A DNA stretch of 64,000 nt. It comes from Strigamia acuminata. Lineage: Eukaryota > Arthropoda > Chilopoda > Geophilomorpha > Linotaeniidae. A program made the translations under genes and the position numbers. Below are positions 33,172 to 45,509 of the stretch, piece after piece. The notes under the pieces are model-generated. The model searched no databases, had not been told where the DNA came from, and saw only the letters and a program-made list of their open reading frames with translations. The stretch is taken from NCBI GenBank assembly GCA_949358305.1, contig OX442315.1, forward strand, positions 3,968,001 through 4,032,000, in the 5' to 3' direction. How positions within the stretch are numbered: the first letter of the stretch is position 1; the number at the start of each line of letters is the position of its first letter.

Positions 33172-36100
33172 TTATTTGTATTTGTGGAATAGCAAAATGT
33201 CGTGTAAAAATGACATAACCGACAAACCAAGAATAAAAGATACGGTAGAACCCATATCGCAAAGAAATTTGTCGAAAGGGAATGACAAGTTTTCTTCAAT
33301 GACTTTTTGCAAGTTATGAACAACTTTAACAACGAGGAAATTAGGGACGGCATCGAAACCCACGAACACATCAATTTCAGGAAGGTAGATTGAATCGACA
33401 CAAGATTTGGTGCAGTTGCAGTCGTCTATGGGATTGGTTTCAAGCTTGATAGAAAGGTATTGAGATTTGACCAATATGGCTGATGTTGCATTTCTACACA
33501 TTTCTAGAGTTGAATTCATAAAAGGCAATCTAAAATGGCATACGGTAACATCACAATTTATGGCACTTGATCCACCAGATGGGGCAAAAATTCATTCACT
33601 TTTTTAAGATATCATTTGATGAAATCACAAAAATGTTAATGAATTTTTATTTTTTGTATGTTTAAAGTAAAATAAACTCTTTCCTCAACTGGAAGATTTA
33701 TAAGGGATTCCATTTATTGGCACCCCATTTTAATTTTTAAAAAACCCATAAATAATTTAATTTCACATTTATTTTTTCACCGTTTAAATTAGTTGTACAT
33801 CTCACTTTTATTTTTTGATTAAATTAAAGAAATTTAGTTCTTTGGATGTTTTGTGGTAATCCCAAATTACTACTAATAAAGGAAATTCCTTAAATCTAAT
33901 AATTTTGTGAAGTCTAGTTTGAGTACCAAAAGAGTTGCAGAATTATCCAGGCACAACAGGATGTTGCCCCCTATGATTGTGTGGAAAACAGCTGGGATCT
34001 AGGGACTACAGGAAGTGCTACATCCTGTTAGCAGGAGAGGATTCTGCTAGCAACTCAGTCTGAACCAAACCATGAACCTGAAAACATCTCACAAAAACAC
34101 ACAACTGAAAACCATTGAAAATCATTGTTTGTTTGAGATAATCACTTCATTTGGACTCTGGGCTCACATCTTGAAATAACTGTTGAGGAACAAATGTGTC
34201 CAAGCATTTGAATGAGATTTCTCTAGTGTATATAGTTATTGTTTAGGTGTGTTATTTGTTGGCACAAATAACATACCGTACTTTCAGTTATGATTTGTTC
34301 TTTGTTTCCATTATGTAATATAATTTGCTTCTGTAGACAGTGATTCACTGATGTATGATTTGTTCTGTACTTTTACTGAGTGAGGTCACTCTTTGCCAAA
34401 CAGTGAATAAAGTGGCAGCCATTTTTAGTTGGTGGTTTTAAGCCAAGCTTAAGAAGATGTCTCCTTACTGTCCAACACTCACCCAACATTCACAGGAACC
34501 CAACAATTGTAGCAGAGGGTGGTTCCTCAGTTGTGGTGAGTGTTGACAACGTTTGAAAAACGTTGCCAAGCATTTTCGATCGTTTTTCGAGCTGCGGAGT
34601 TCGTCGCGCGGCCGGGCGGACAGCGAGCGACGAAGCGCCGCGAGAGAAGACGGTTTTCTTCGCCCCTGCTAAGCAGGAAAGCTTCGTGCGTCGTATACGC
34701 ACTCGCGACGATCGCGATTACGGGTTCGAGACGGTTTTGGGCCGAGGATTTGACGGCAAGCGCCGGGAACGAGCCGAAGAATCGTCGGGCACGGATTCAG
34801 AACGGAATTCGATTGGTTTTTGCGTGGAATCGGTGTGGATTGGATTCGTAGACTGTAAGCATTATTTTCGAGCTATTTTCGTATTTTTCGGGCGGAAATA
34901 TAAGCCCATTTATCGCGAATTTGCCGAAACGAATCCCGACGATGATGTCACGATCCAAGATGGCGGCGGCCATCGCGAAATGCAAAGCCAAGTGCTAAAG
35001 GTAGCACGCGACGGACATCGTGAATCACGACAAATAGGGACGGAAAACGAGGTTTTCACGGAGATTTTCGTGTCCGGGACACGAGAAACGACCACGGTGA
35101 CCGTGAACAGATTCACGGCGTCGCAAAACGATAATTCACGCGCCTGCGAGGCAGGAAAGCTAGATCGCTAGCGGACAAAGCCCTTCCTCTTGATTTGTGG
35201 CAGACGCGTTTTGGACATCTGCATAAAGAGAGCGTTCTTGGTATGAACCAGTCAAAGAGAGTTTTTGGCGTCCTATTAGAGGACAGGGAAATTGCCCCTC
35301 ATGCATCATGTGTAGCAACAGAAGCTACAAATCCGGATATGCCCCCAACACAGAGAGTGCACCTCGGGGAGGTTTTAGATTTAATATATCTAAGTGTTTG
35401 GGATGTCCCACACAAAATGGGAGGACAATACATGGTTTTAGTTGATAATTGTTCGCATTATATCTGGATTAGACATTCAAAGAATGGGGAAAGTGCAATT
35501 GATATGTTTCAGGATTGGAAGAAGGAAACTGAGCATATGATTGGCAGGAAAGTTAGAAGAATTTATTTGGGACATGGAATAGATTATTCCCCAAAAGAAT
35601 TAATTGAATGGGTTGAAATTGCCGAAGGTATTGGAATCGAGATTCCTGGAATTGAATCTACCAACCCGGACATTTATTCCATCTCTGAGAGCGCCAACAA
35701 AGACATTGTAACGGGAGTGAACCGTTTGATACGGGAAAATAGGTTTCCAAACACTTTATGGATGGAACTTGCCAATACGGTGGCATATTTGCGGAATCGT
35801 GTTCCAAAAGTGGGTTTACATATGGAGGCCCCCTATAATGTATTGTATACACGACCGGTATCAGTGAGACACCTTCGGTGCATTGGGTCGAAGGTTAGAG
35901 GTTAAACTTTTCTCATGTGTATTTTCCTTTGAGATTTAGAATCTGTTTTTTCTCAAATGTTTGGACAGAGGGGGAATGTTGAGGAACAAATGTGTCCAAG
36001 CATTTGAATGAGATTTCTCTAGTGTATATAGTTATTGTTTAGGTGTGTTATTTGTTGGCACAAATAACATACCGTACTTTCAGTTATGATTTGTTCTTTG

Positions 36101-39100
36101 TTTCCATTATGTAATATAATTTGCTTCTGTAGACAGTGATTCACTGATGTATGATTTGTTCTGTACTTTTACTGAGTGAGGTCACTCTTTGCCAAACAGT
36201 GAATAAAGTGGCAGCCATTTTTAGTTGGTGGTTTTAAGCCAAGCTTAAGAAGATGTCTCCTTACTGTCCAACACTCACCCAACATTCACAGGAACCCAAC
36301 AATAACACAAGGTTATTTCAGGATATTATCGGTTATTCTCTTCCCGCCGAAGAGAGGGATTACACTCTTCTCCAAGTAAGAGTTGGCCAACACTCTTAGC
36401 CAAAAAAAGTCAAGATTCTCCAGTCGCCACGGCTAGGACGCTCGCCCTTCGTTGCAACAAGCGTTGGGTTGAAGGAGGGAGAATCACCACGTTGCCGAAC
36501 GTAAGCAGATCTAGTTTACGGGATTTCCCGACTAAGACAGCGGAATTCCGCTTGCGTTTGTACTCCGCTCGTATGAGTGGAAATATTCCGTTGGAACCAA
36601 TTCCCGAGACGTACGAAGACGCCACGGACGAGTTACAGCCACGACCGGTGTATCTCGATTTGAGAGCAGTCCAAGACGAGCCGCAGCCCGCCACGAGGAC
36701 GCAGACGAGGACCGAGGCCAACGTCAACTTCCAATTTGACGTTCGAGCGAACTCCGTCGCCCACGCCGAACGATTGGATGCAATCCGCCGATTCCGGACG
36801 GAATCAATCGTGTTCATCGCCTCAGTATTTTTCCTTATTTCTCTTTTCCTCGTCATATCATATTTCGTTATTCAATCGTATATTAATTAATCTTTCTATT
36901 TTGAATTCTTCTTAAAGTCTGGCAAGAACCAGCATTGTAATTAATATCATTTATTTATTGTAAACAATTTCGGGCAGAAATTGTTCTAAAAGTATTTTAT
37001 TAAAGTCAGAGAGTTAAATTATAAAAGTTAGTAATTATTTCTAGTATTTGTATTAAGTATAAGTCTTTTTAAAAGCATCAACGGTCTTAGGTTTACTACA
37101 CTTGAGAACGTTACAGTTTTTAAAGTGTTTTGGCACGGTTCCAGCATGTTTATGGTACGTTTGTTTGCTGATATTGACAAACCTTTAAGACAGCCCGAAC
37201 TTAGAAATTGGTGCCGTTTAGAAACATAGGAATTCATGCAAACGTCTCTTGCTTGTAACAATACTTGATGTTAAGTAGGATGAAGGCAATTGTACGTGTC
37301 CAACATTCTCTAAAACATATGTGTAAGCATATTTTGGAAATTTTTATAACTGAGGGGTCAGTCTCAATTGGGCAGAAACGCAAACGTTGTATCCCAGCTA
37401 AGGTTGTAAATGTAAAGTTTTTCGGACCCGTCCTATGTCCGGGCTACAGATTACAGAGAGTACACTGTAATTACATACTTGCAAGAAAATGTCGCCATCA
37501 TTTTTTGGTCTAAGCAGTTTTTGACACATTCCAAGTGCTCCGTTTTTCCAACACATCGACTGTGTGGTGTGTTTATTCTGACTAACTGCAAAAATGGGCC
37601 ACCATTAGAAAGGTTACTCGTCGTTTTGCAATTTTATTTACTTTTTGCATTGTGTAAAGAAGTGAATACATTCCAGTTTCTGCCATGTGCAGATATGTTT
37701 TCAAATGGAATTCGTTGCCAGGAAATATTTGAAAAATCTTTTTTCGAAGTAAATGCAAAAGAAATGAGTACACTAAAACCGATAATAACTTTTAAGAAAG
37801 GTGTTTTCTTAATTACTTTTGTTTTTATTACACAATTTTCATTTGCTGCTGAAACGATTATGAAATATCCAAGAAAAGATGGAAAATATTTTGTAATATC
37901 TAAAAATAAAATTGTAAAATACTTTGTTAATATTGCTATGACAAATAAATGTTCTATAAAAATAATTACTCGGATTTGATTTTAAACAGAAGCCGAAAAC
38001 CGTAGAAAAAAAATCAAGTGTTACTGGAACTTGAGTATTTTTAAGACCAACCTACATTGTACATTAACACCAGACAAAAATTAGAAATTATTAAAAATTT
38101 TAAATTTCAAATTTTAATTTCCATAATCATACCATTTGTGGCACATCAAATTTTGAATAAATCATAGACCACTTCCACAAATCATCAACAGATACGTTGT
38201 CGCTCATCATTTTCAACATTTCAAAAACATCGACACAATCAGAGACATTATGTTGTTCCATGTATTTTTTCTTTTCCGACACCAGTTTACCGCTGTCCGA
38301 GCATAAGACTAACGAGGGCGATTCAATGTATTCAATTTCCACCATTCTTACAGATATGGTTTTCGGATAGGACAAGTAATACGCAAAGCGATCGTAAATC
38401 TTAAAAGTGCAGACAAAACTTGAGAGCGTGATGAGAAAAATCCACAAATACTTTTTCTTGTAGTTTTGTTTATCCAAAATGTACTTCAAACCAGTTAGTT
38501 GAAAACTGTTAACCAAATGTTCTTCGCTTTCATCCAAATATTTCTTAAGACATTTCTTTGCCCTGCATTCTAGTACAGAAAAATGATGCGATGTTTTCTG
38601 CTTCGATCTTTGTACGTTTTGAATAAGCAGAGTGATCAGAATGAAGAGTATTTCAGCAATCATGAGACAAGACACTCCGAGAGTGAGTCCGATGTTCCCC
38701 CCTAAATCGCAAAAGAGCGCGATGAGATCGTAGGCTGACACTTCTTTTGCGATTCTTATCGAATCCATCACTTTTATTCTCAAACTCGATCCATATTCTT
38801 CCTCAACTATTAAACGATTCAAAATGATGTTCCGTTTACAAGGTGTGCTGCACTTGCAAGGATTTGACGCATTGCCCTTCCAAAATCCAAAGTAAACCGT
38901 TTTTAATTCTTCGTGTATCGAAAAATAATCTCGTTGGCACTCTGGCAAATGCTCAAAGTTTCGCATGAATGGCAACCTAAGTGAAAGAAAATTTGTACTG
39001 AATGTATTCTTCTAATATCAATGTTAAAAGAATGATACTTGTCGATCAGATCGCACCAACCTGCAATGCACTCCACTCTCTTGTATTTGCTGTTGTAGAC

Positions 39101-40158
39101 ACCTTTCTTCACACAAGTCAAAGTCAGCAATTGAACGGCACGTGTGTTTGGTTTTGTTCAGGAACTCCTACTACAATACAATCAAATGATCACACAATAA
39201 CTTGTAGAATTTCGAATTAGAATAATTACTTTTTGAACCGATACACGACTGAGCGTCGTTCGTTTGGATAGGAAATCAAGAACTCCTTCAACTGAGAAAT
39301 TCTCTTTATCTGCCAATACAAACTAACACAAAAGGAATAGATACAGAATACTCTGAGAATGATTGTGAGAATAACGAGTTAATCGTTTGCTTACATTAAT
39401 CGGTGGATTTGAACATCTGTTCCCAAACTTGGATTCGTCAAATTTAAAAACCAATTCATTTTTTGGATTCGATAATCGAACTTTTTCATCTATCGACAGA
39501 AATGAACATCACTCGTGACAATTCTAAATCAAATTGTATTTTCTTACCAAGTGTCATGCGAATACACAATCCCATCGGAGCGAATGCATACTTCACTTGA
39601 TTTTTCAGATTTACAGATTTATTCTAATCAAAGAGAAATACAATTCCATTCTGCTAAGAGACAAATTTAATACAAACTTACTTGCAGAGTGTGAATGCTC
39701 TCAACAACATGACTAGTGTTCAACATGGACCACAATTTCAATGCGCTCACATTGCCTCCCCAACTGTACATTGACAAAGGCTCAATACAAGAACCGGACA
39801 TAGCTTCTGGCTTGGCACCATTATCAGTCTTTAAGGCATATTCCGTAAACTCGGGAGTGGAGGTTGTGCACAACACAACAGTGGGAAACTGGACGATGTT
39901 GTCTACTTGCGTGTATATGTTGACAACCGACGGCTCAGACATGTAGTAGGCTAATCGGTCGTATGTCAATGCGGTGCAGAGAAGCACGCTCACTACGAGG
40001 ACTGCAACCCACAAGATGCGGAGAATCCAATTGGATTTGCTGTCGTTTATCTTCGCCATGATGCTGAAAAAAGCGCCGTCACTATTTCTAGATAAGTTGT
40101 GGTTTTGCACCACTTGACGGACTATCTTGCGGAAACGTGGTTTAAGTTTGCAAATCAT
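33172..40158 (-). CDS. Double DEG/ENaC channel protein, copy B (last intron hosts an LTR element)
   Basis: Inverted paralogue of copy A with the same exon plan: 40158-39682, 39623-39548, 39489-39397, 39309-39230, 39167-39061, 38976-38133, 38051-37970, two small exons near 37940-37850 and 37775-37680, 37585-37479 and 33529-33172; about 800 codons. Unit 1 has VVNIYTQVDNIVQFPTVVLC and TM2 with LTLGVSCLM. The single exon 38976-38133 again runs from TM2 of unit 1 to TM1 of unit 2 (LTGLKYIL, then ISVRMVEIEYIESPSLVLC). Unit 2 ends with CDMGSTVSFILGLSVM. The last intron is about 3.9 kb against 0.24 kb in copy A because of insertions. Exon 3 has lost the donor used in copy A (AATGTAAG in place of GGTGTAAG); the only GT left is 2 nt downstream and would shift the frame, so this copy may be decaying or spliced differently. 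Confidence 0.75.
33530..34175. other. Intron sequence of DEG/ENaC copy B, left of the LTR element
   Basis: No gene seen. Not visibly similar to the short equivalent intron of copy A. Confidence 0.4.
34181..34505 (+). repeat. 5' LTR of the 2.1-kb element
   Basis: TGTTGAGG...CCCAACA, 325 bp, with GAATAAAG near position 225 of the LTR as a possible polyadenylation signal. Confidence 0.92.
35195..35905 (+). pseudogene. Eroded copia integrase fragment, still an open frame
   Basis: 236 codons, open further upstream (about 35150) and with no clear ATG start; the first internal ATG is at 35243. It aligns with copia GAG_pre-integrase and integrase: LWQTRFGHLHKES, then a region where the first catalytic Asp context (HxDxxGP) is replaced by LDLIYLSVW, the second (DNGGE) by YLGHGIDYS, and the NGxxER Glu context by SESANKDIV. 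RENRFPNTLWMELANTVAYLRNR and the C-terminal RHLRCIGSK remain recognisable. The Cys-Cys pair of the zinc region is also altered. Gag, protease, RT and RNase H are absent. It cannot catalyse integration, so the recent insertion must have used proteins from another element. Confidence 0.8.
35977..36301 (+). repeat. 3' LTR of the 2.1-kb element
   Basis: Same 325 bp as the 5' LTR; no mismatch seen on reading. Confidence 0.92.
36573..36890 (+). CDS. Small tail-anchored membrane protein, hypothetical
   Basis: 105 codons from ATG 36573 (the frame is open from 36492). The soluble part is Pro/Glu/Arg-rich (MSGNIPLEPIPETYEDATDE...), followed by a single hydrophobic span close to the C-terminus (VFIASVFFLISLFLVISYF) and a 6-residue tail, the layout of a tail-anchored protein. 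The coding part is more GC-rich than its AT-rich surroundings, like the transposon genes here. It lies in the expanded last intron of DEG/ENaC copy B, on the opposite strand, 0.27 kb beyond the LTR element. No family recognised; it may be a leftover of an older element. Confidence 0.4.
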   Translation: MSGNIPLEPIPETYEDATDELQPRPVYLDLRAVQDEPQPATRTQTRTEANVNFQFDVRANSVAHAERLDAIRRFRTESIVFIASVFFLISLFLVISYFVIQSYIN

Positions 40159-40430
40159 GATGTCGTTGAGTGTTGGTTGAGCTCTATGAACAACTACGGC
40201 AACCCAAGACGACCGTTTAAAAGTACCTAATTTATTGTAATGCCAAAAGCAGCATTAAAAAGTTGGATTGGCATCCATCTTGAACTGACAAGTTAACATG
40301 AACAATTCCTACCTGAATAATAAAATTTCTTTTGCTGCACTTGTGCTGCTGCTTCCTGCCGGCTTGACACACACTAGGTAGTGCCAAAACAAAATCAATG
40401 TTTCAACTAACATGACGTTGAAAAACTTGT

Positions 40431-40645
40431 ATCGCTAGTCGCACCATGTGATTAGTGTGCTGTATGTAGTTATTAACTTTGCCTTCAAAACATAGTAATT
40501 AATAACGATGTCAATTCAAGTTCTCATCGCTAGTCGCACCATGTAATTTGTGTTCTATATGTAGTTATTACCCAAATAGGATTTCGTGACAAACCTTGCT
40601 TTCAAAACTTCGCAGAAATTATTAACGATGTCAATTCATGTTCTC
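40431..40645 (+). repeat. Two diverged tandem copies (~100-117 bp)
   Basis: CGCTAGTCGCACCATGT...TATGTAGTTATTA...AACGATGTCAATTCA occurs twice in a row (about 40431-40528 and 40529-40645), with an indel between copies. Confidence 0.7.
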
Positions 40646-41995
40646 GTACAAGTTTTTTTTTCCTTAAATAATTGCAGTGACATTTGATACAAAATATGAA
40701 TTATTTAAATTCAATCAATTGCCGCACTGACAACAGATAACAAACATGCTTAGTTGGCAAGCGATGCATGACACATGATTGCAGTCATCCAATCAGTGCA
40801 TAAAACAACGAATCAATAGGAAATAACACACAGATACTTGTCCATGTTATGTTCGAGTGGAATGGGACGTTGGGGTGCAGAGAAGCCAACATTCAGCAGG
40901 AGTTTTTGAGAGATAACGAATGACGCGCAACAGGAAGTCTGCGAAAAGTGTCATAAATTATGCTTAATTATCCTTTGTTCCCTCGAATATTGAAATGTAA
41001 ACCCCAAGAAATTTTTGGGTTTTGGTAGAACCTTTTGTGTTTAATTGTTTCATACGTTGTTTGCGTTAGTTTCATCTGTTGCACATTTATGGTTAAGTTG
41101 AATCAGTAGTGTTGTTTTCTCACCAAAACACCATTAAATTCTCAGAGTAACTTATTAATAAATAAGGATTTGTTATGTGTGGCAACTGTGAAAACCGTGT
41201 GGTTTTACAAGTTTTTTTGATTTTATTTACCATTTAGTTGTTGAAATTCTTTATTCTTATATTAATTTGTAGTTGCTAAAGTGTTTTAATATGTATTTTT
41301 AGTTTATTTGTAACATTGCTCGACTTTATATTATTGAAACTATTGCATTTATTGTGTTTCTTTTATTTCATTTGTTTTAAATATTCCAAATAATATTTCA
41401 CTTGTTCTATTTGTATTTGGTTTTAATTTCACCTAAATTGGGGTCTGTGACCCCGGAGACCCTTCCAGGTTAAGGATGTGTCTCCATTTTTAATTGTATC
41501 TTCCTGTTGGGTTTGACTCTGTTGAACCAATAGGAGTGTCTGTTGTAGATATGTTGAGAATCCCCCACCCAGTGAAATAAAACCTTCAGTATGACTTTGG
41601 ACTCAAAACTGTGTGTGTGTGCTTTATTTTCTACTCTGGCTGCCATCTTGGAATCTACAAGAAACATCAAATTTTCCACTTTGAACCAACATTTGCTACC
41701 AGGACTTTAGAACTCACTACTTAAATTGAGATCTAGTGTGAGCATTTGACAGCAACCCCATGTCACACGTAACAATATCGTTATACTTGAATGCATTGAA
41801 AATGCATTAAAAATGCATTAAAAACATGTTGATAAATACAATTATTCAGAGCTACTGTGACAAAAATTATATATAATTAGTGGAATGAATAAATTGAGAA
41901 AGATAATTTTGCTGTTTTCAATGTGTATTTCAATGTTGCCAACCAGAAATTGATGTTATTTTATTTTAAAAATATGTTATTATTTACAATCGATT
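40646..41995. other. Unassigned intergenic sequence
   Basis: No gene. 41580-41695 carries AATAAA, a CCATCTTGG motif and a CAACA-like end that resemble the tail of an LTR, but no partner copy or target duplication was found. Confidence 0.3.
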
Positions 41996-42075
41996 CAGAG
42001 CTTAAGTCGCTTAATTGGTACAACAGTCTGAAAGGCAAACAGAGGATCTGCGTTCAACTCCTGGCTCGTGACTCC
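41996..42075 (+). repeat. tRNA-like sequence, possible SINE head
   Basis: It has words resembling pol III boxes in the right order and spacing: TCGCTTAATTGGTACAAC (A box) and GCGTTCAACTCC (B box). Stems do not fold as a tRNA, so it is a degraded tRNA or SINE head at best. Confidence 0.25.
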
Positions 42076-42531
42076 TCAGTGTCCGAATCATTTCAAATTT
42101 TGAACTTTGAATTTTTTTCTCTAGAATCTTGTTGCTGCTTTCTGTCAACAACACATTTTTCCAGACAGTTTCATAATGTATGTATGTATTTTTATTTCCA
42201 ATTAATATTCATTTTTTATAAGATGTTACTCACCATTTGTTTAAACAATTCTGTACACATTCATGAATTGTGAGACTGCACTGATTCGTTCGAAGGTTTT
42301 CATAAAAACATCTGAAAAAGCCAAATTTTGTTCAATTTTATTCACGACAATTTCTCTTACCGGTAATTGGTTTTAATTAGATGCATTTTCCAATTGCCGT
42401 CACCTAGAAAAATTAGATAATTGTACATTAATCTTTGAGGAAATTTGCTATTGCCTTAATTGGAATAAAAACAATACGAATAAACAAAAAGTAATAATCT
42501 GCTGCATAATAGCTAAGCACGTCTCCAGAGT

Positions 42532-42672
42532 TTGGACAGCGCTCGTTGAGAGAATCATTTCTAAATTTAATAAACGCTAGGCTCCACTAACCTTATTATC
42601 AATATGGTTGTGCAATGTCGAACTAAACGGCAACGAACATCTTTCACCGCCATCTTGTTTGCACTACTCTTG
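42532..42672 (+). repeat. Dispersed repeat, copy 2
   Basis: Same orientation as 31612-31765, diverged by many substitutions; both include GCCATCTTG and CCACTAACCTTATTATCA. Confidence 0.7.
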
Positions 42673-43032
42673 CATCTTCAAACAAAGAGGATTAGCGAAA
42701 AGAGCAGATTGAAACTATGATTTATTCAGTTTTTATTGTAACATAGCACTTGAAAAGATGTTTACACTGATGAATAAACACAGCTGTTTAAGTGCAGCGA
42801 TTTAAAACTATGGTTTTTAATAAATGTCTGTTTTACAGTGCACTACTAATATTTAATAAATTAATTTACAAAGAATTTAAATTTACAAATTTAAAATACC
42901 GAGCCATTATAGTCATCTTGCAGCAATTATTGCATTCAAAAGCAAGTAAGACATTTGCACATATATATGTTTACGCTATTCTTTACATTAAAAACTGATT
43001 GGTAACATACAAGTACAATTAAGTCGTGACGT
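42673..43032. other. Unassigned AT-rich sequence before gypsy-2
   Basis: No gene recognised. Confidence 0.4.
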
Positions 43033-44771
43033 TGTGACGATTCTACTTTTGGGCTAATTTATTAGTCCTTTTTGAGATAGATAATTCGGTTTATACAAGA
43101 CGTTGCTAAGTTTAGCAACAACCTAACCGAGATAAGCTACGGAAGCCTTCACAAACATGAATATGTAATCAAGTAGAAATAACTTACAGTTTCAGTGTGA
43201 CATGACATATTTATTACTAAATACTAACAACAAAAGATGGGTTCTGGACGCGTGTAAACGGGCGGCATCAACTGGTTGAGGATCCGGGCGAAGCCAGAGG
43301 GATACGGCTGACTTGCGGCATCGTCACAAATATCGCTACGGAGACGTATTTGGTCCGCAGCTCGAGTATCTAATAATGCGAAGAGTCCTTCGCATAAGTA
43401 GGAATATTCAGCAGAATATTCCATGTTCCAAATGAATAAAAGTAATTAGTGGAATACAACAAATGAATTGCTGTATAAATATTGATTGGGCGGGGACCGT
43501 CACGACAATTGAGAGAACGTCGCGGGAGTTGTTGAGACTCCATCCGCCAGCATGCCTTACGACGACAAGATCTCGTGATCAGGCGCCGAGTATTTGTTTG
43601 TACGCTTTAATTCGCTGTCGGTGGTACCAGCCACCAGGTAAACATTTCTATGGACTTACCGGGTTTAAAAGATATTGCCAACACAGGATTACCAATGCCC
43701 GAGTAATTTGTTTAACACAGTGTTGTTCAACTCCTGTTCACGGGTTACTAACCCGGAGGGTACGATGGGGCGGGGACCGTCACGACGGTCTAGAGAACCA
43801 TCGCGGGAGGATTTGACTCCTCCATCCGCCAGCATGCCTTACGATGACGGGATCCAATGATCGAGCACCGGGTAAAATATTATTTGGCCACTGCCGTTGG
43901 ATTACCATTATCCAGGTAGTTTTTTATCGCAACATCTTGAAGATACTACTCACGGGCTACCAACCCGGCGTGTTACCTGTGCATTAGGCCTTTACCGGCT
44001 TTTAACAAGCGGAAGGACCAATCATAGAAAGACGGGAACCTGCGTGGGCTGTTTACAACAACCATCCTGCAGCGGACTGTGGCCAGTTAGCTGAGGGACC
44101 TACTTTCATTTAGCAAGGTCGTACTGTATACGACCGTTATATTAAGCCACCGTACGAAGTCCTACTGTCCCGTAGAACAGCTGGCTAACGTTACGGGGCC
44201 ATTTCATGCGAATGCATGTCTATTACCGGAGTTAGCCTTCCCGAAATAGCCCTACAACAGCAATAACAAATAGTAATGAATACTAACTGTGGAGAGCTGA
44301 GGTGGCCTGATGTGTCGATAGAGAATAATGAAATCAAACGATAACAATTCAACTACAGACAATATACAAGTTCAGTTATCAAGCTAGGGGGAAGTGAGAA
44401 ACTGATGCTTATATAGTTCTGTAGAACTACTAGATTGGCGACAGCCAATCAACGTACGGATCGGCGGATTCGTGGGTCACTAGTCCGGACCTAATATATG
44501 ACTATGTCCAGATGGGCCCAGTTGGGGGTCCGGAAGGGTCCAATTGGTTCCCTTCGACAGGTAAGTAATGTGGATATTGATTCGATAGAATCAATATCAT
44601 CAAGTAATTAATACTTAATTCATATTGAATAAAATAGTTATATTTTATTCACCGTGTCCAAGTAATAATTTATTACGCCTTTTTTAGTTTCGTCGAGTTT
44701 GAATTGCGCGCGTTTGTTAAACAGCGCCATCTATTGTGAACATTGATAAATACTGATTTGTAATCATCACA
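43033..44771 (-). repeat. Gypsy-2 3' LTR (complete, 1739 bp)
   Basis: The minus strand starts TGTGATGATTAC (44771) after a purine tract and ends GAATCGTCACA (43033). A TATA box, CTATATAAG, is at 44416-44408 and AATAAA at about 43213-43208. Within it a ~280-bp unit is repeated about 1.7 times (starts at 43488 and 43768, each GGGCGGGGACCGTCACGAC), probably an enhancer-type duplication. Confidence 0.85.
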
Positions 44772-44785
44772 CATCCCCCGGTGAC
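44772..44785 (-). other. Gypsy-2 polypurine tract
   Basis: The minus strand reads GTCACCGGGGGATG directly before the LTR start. Confidence 0.65.
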
Positions 44786-45509
44786 AAGCATAGAGTTTAC
44801 TAACTCTCGATTGTCATTCTTAATGGATAAGAATGTTCACCTAATTCTATCGAATTAATCCACTTGGTAAGTATTTTATTAACTTAATCACGTTATTTCT
44901 TTCAGAAACTTCGTCACCCGATTAGACTAATCGGCTTCCCTGTACAACGCAACTCCCGGTTGCTAAGCGACGGAAATGAACTCGTCCGAACATGGATACA
45001 TGTTCGAGAAAATACAAATTTCGATAGAAATCTTATTTCTCCGTCAAATAACTTACTCATAGCTTATTAATCAACAAGATAATCAATAAAAATAAATTTA
45101 TGCAAAACTTTATTTATCGAAAATCTAAACTACTAATTTTTATTACGATTGTCATAAAAATTATTGAATTTCAACTTGAAATTCTTCAACACTTTGAACA
45201 AAGCAAAATAAACACAAAATTTCCACAAATAATTATGAAATTTGTAAATAAATCAAACAAACATATATTAATATGATTCGTTCAAACAAAATCAAATTGA
45301 ATTCGGAAAGAACAATTAAATTGAATCCAATTTTTTAATCAACTATATTCGTTAGAATATTTAAATAATTAGTTCTAATTTTAAATAAAAACTGAACACA
45401 CTACTCATGAGAATACTGGAAAAATTGCAAACACAACAAAACACTTGGAATATTTTTAGTCAAAAATATTTCCACTCAGAAAAAATAACGAATGTTAATT
45501 TTGTCCCTT
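44786..45509. other. AT-rich non-coding part of gypsy-2
   Basis: 3' untranslated region between the third gene and the polypurine tract; nothing recognised. Confidence 0.5.

Larger units (their letters stand above)
34181..36301 (+). mobile_element. Young 2.1-kb copia-type LTR element, non-autonomous
   Basis: Two 325-bp LTRs (34181-34505 and 35977-36301), read as identical, are bounded by an ATAAC duplication (34176-34180 and 36302-36306). The primer site at 34507-34518 matches the initiator-tRNA-Met site at 11 of 12 positions, and the polypurine tract is GGACAGAGGGGGAA (35963-35976). The interior keeps only an eroded integrase frame. It is inserted in the last intron of the DEG/ENaC gene on the opposite strand. 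Confidence 0.93.

Noticed and set aside
34563-35171. 202-codon frame in the leader of the 2.1-kb LTR element
   Set aside because: No domain, basic low-complexity composition, different frame from the integrase fragment; position equals an untranslated leader.
37479-37979. 166-codon plus-strand frame
   Set aside because: It is the reverse of small exons of DEG/ENaC copy B, which have splice signals and a paralogue.
41110-41695. Possible solo LTR ending ...CCAACA
   Set aside because: No TG-start partner or target duplication could be fixed; following sequence is not a clear primer site.
43463-43816. 117-codon frame repeated at 56051-56404
   Set aside because: Lies within the gypsy-2 LTRs, antisense to the element; duplicated only because the LTR is.
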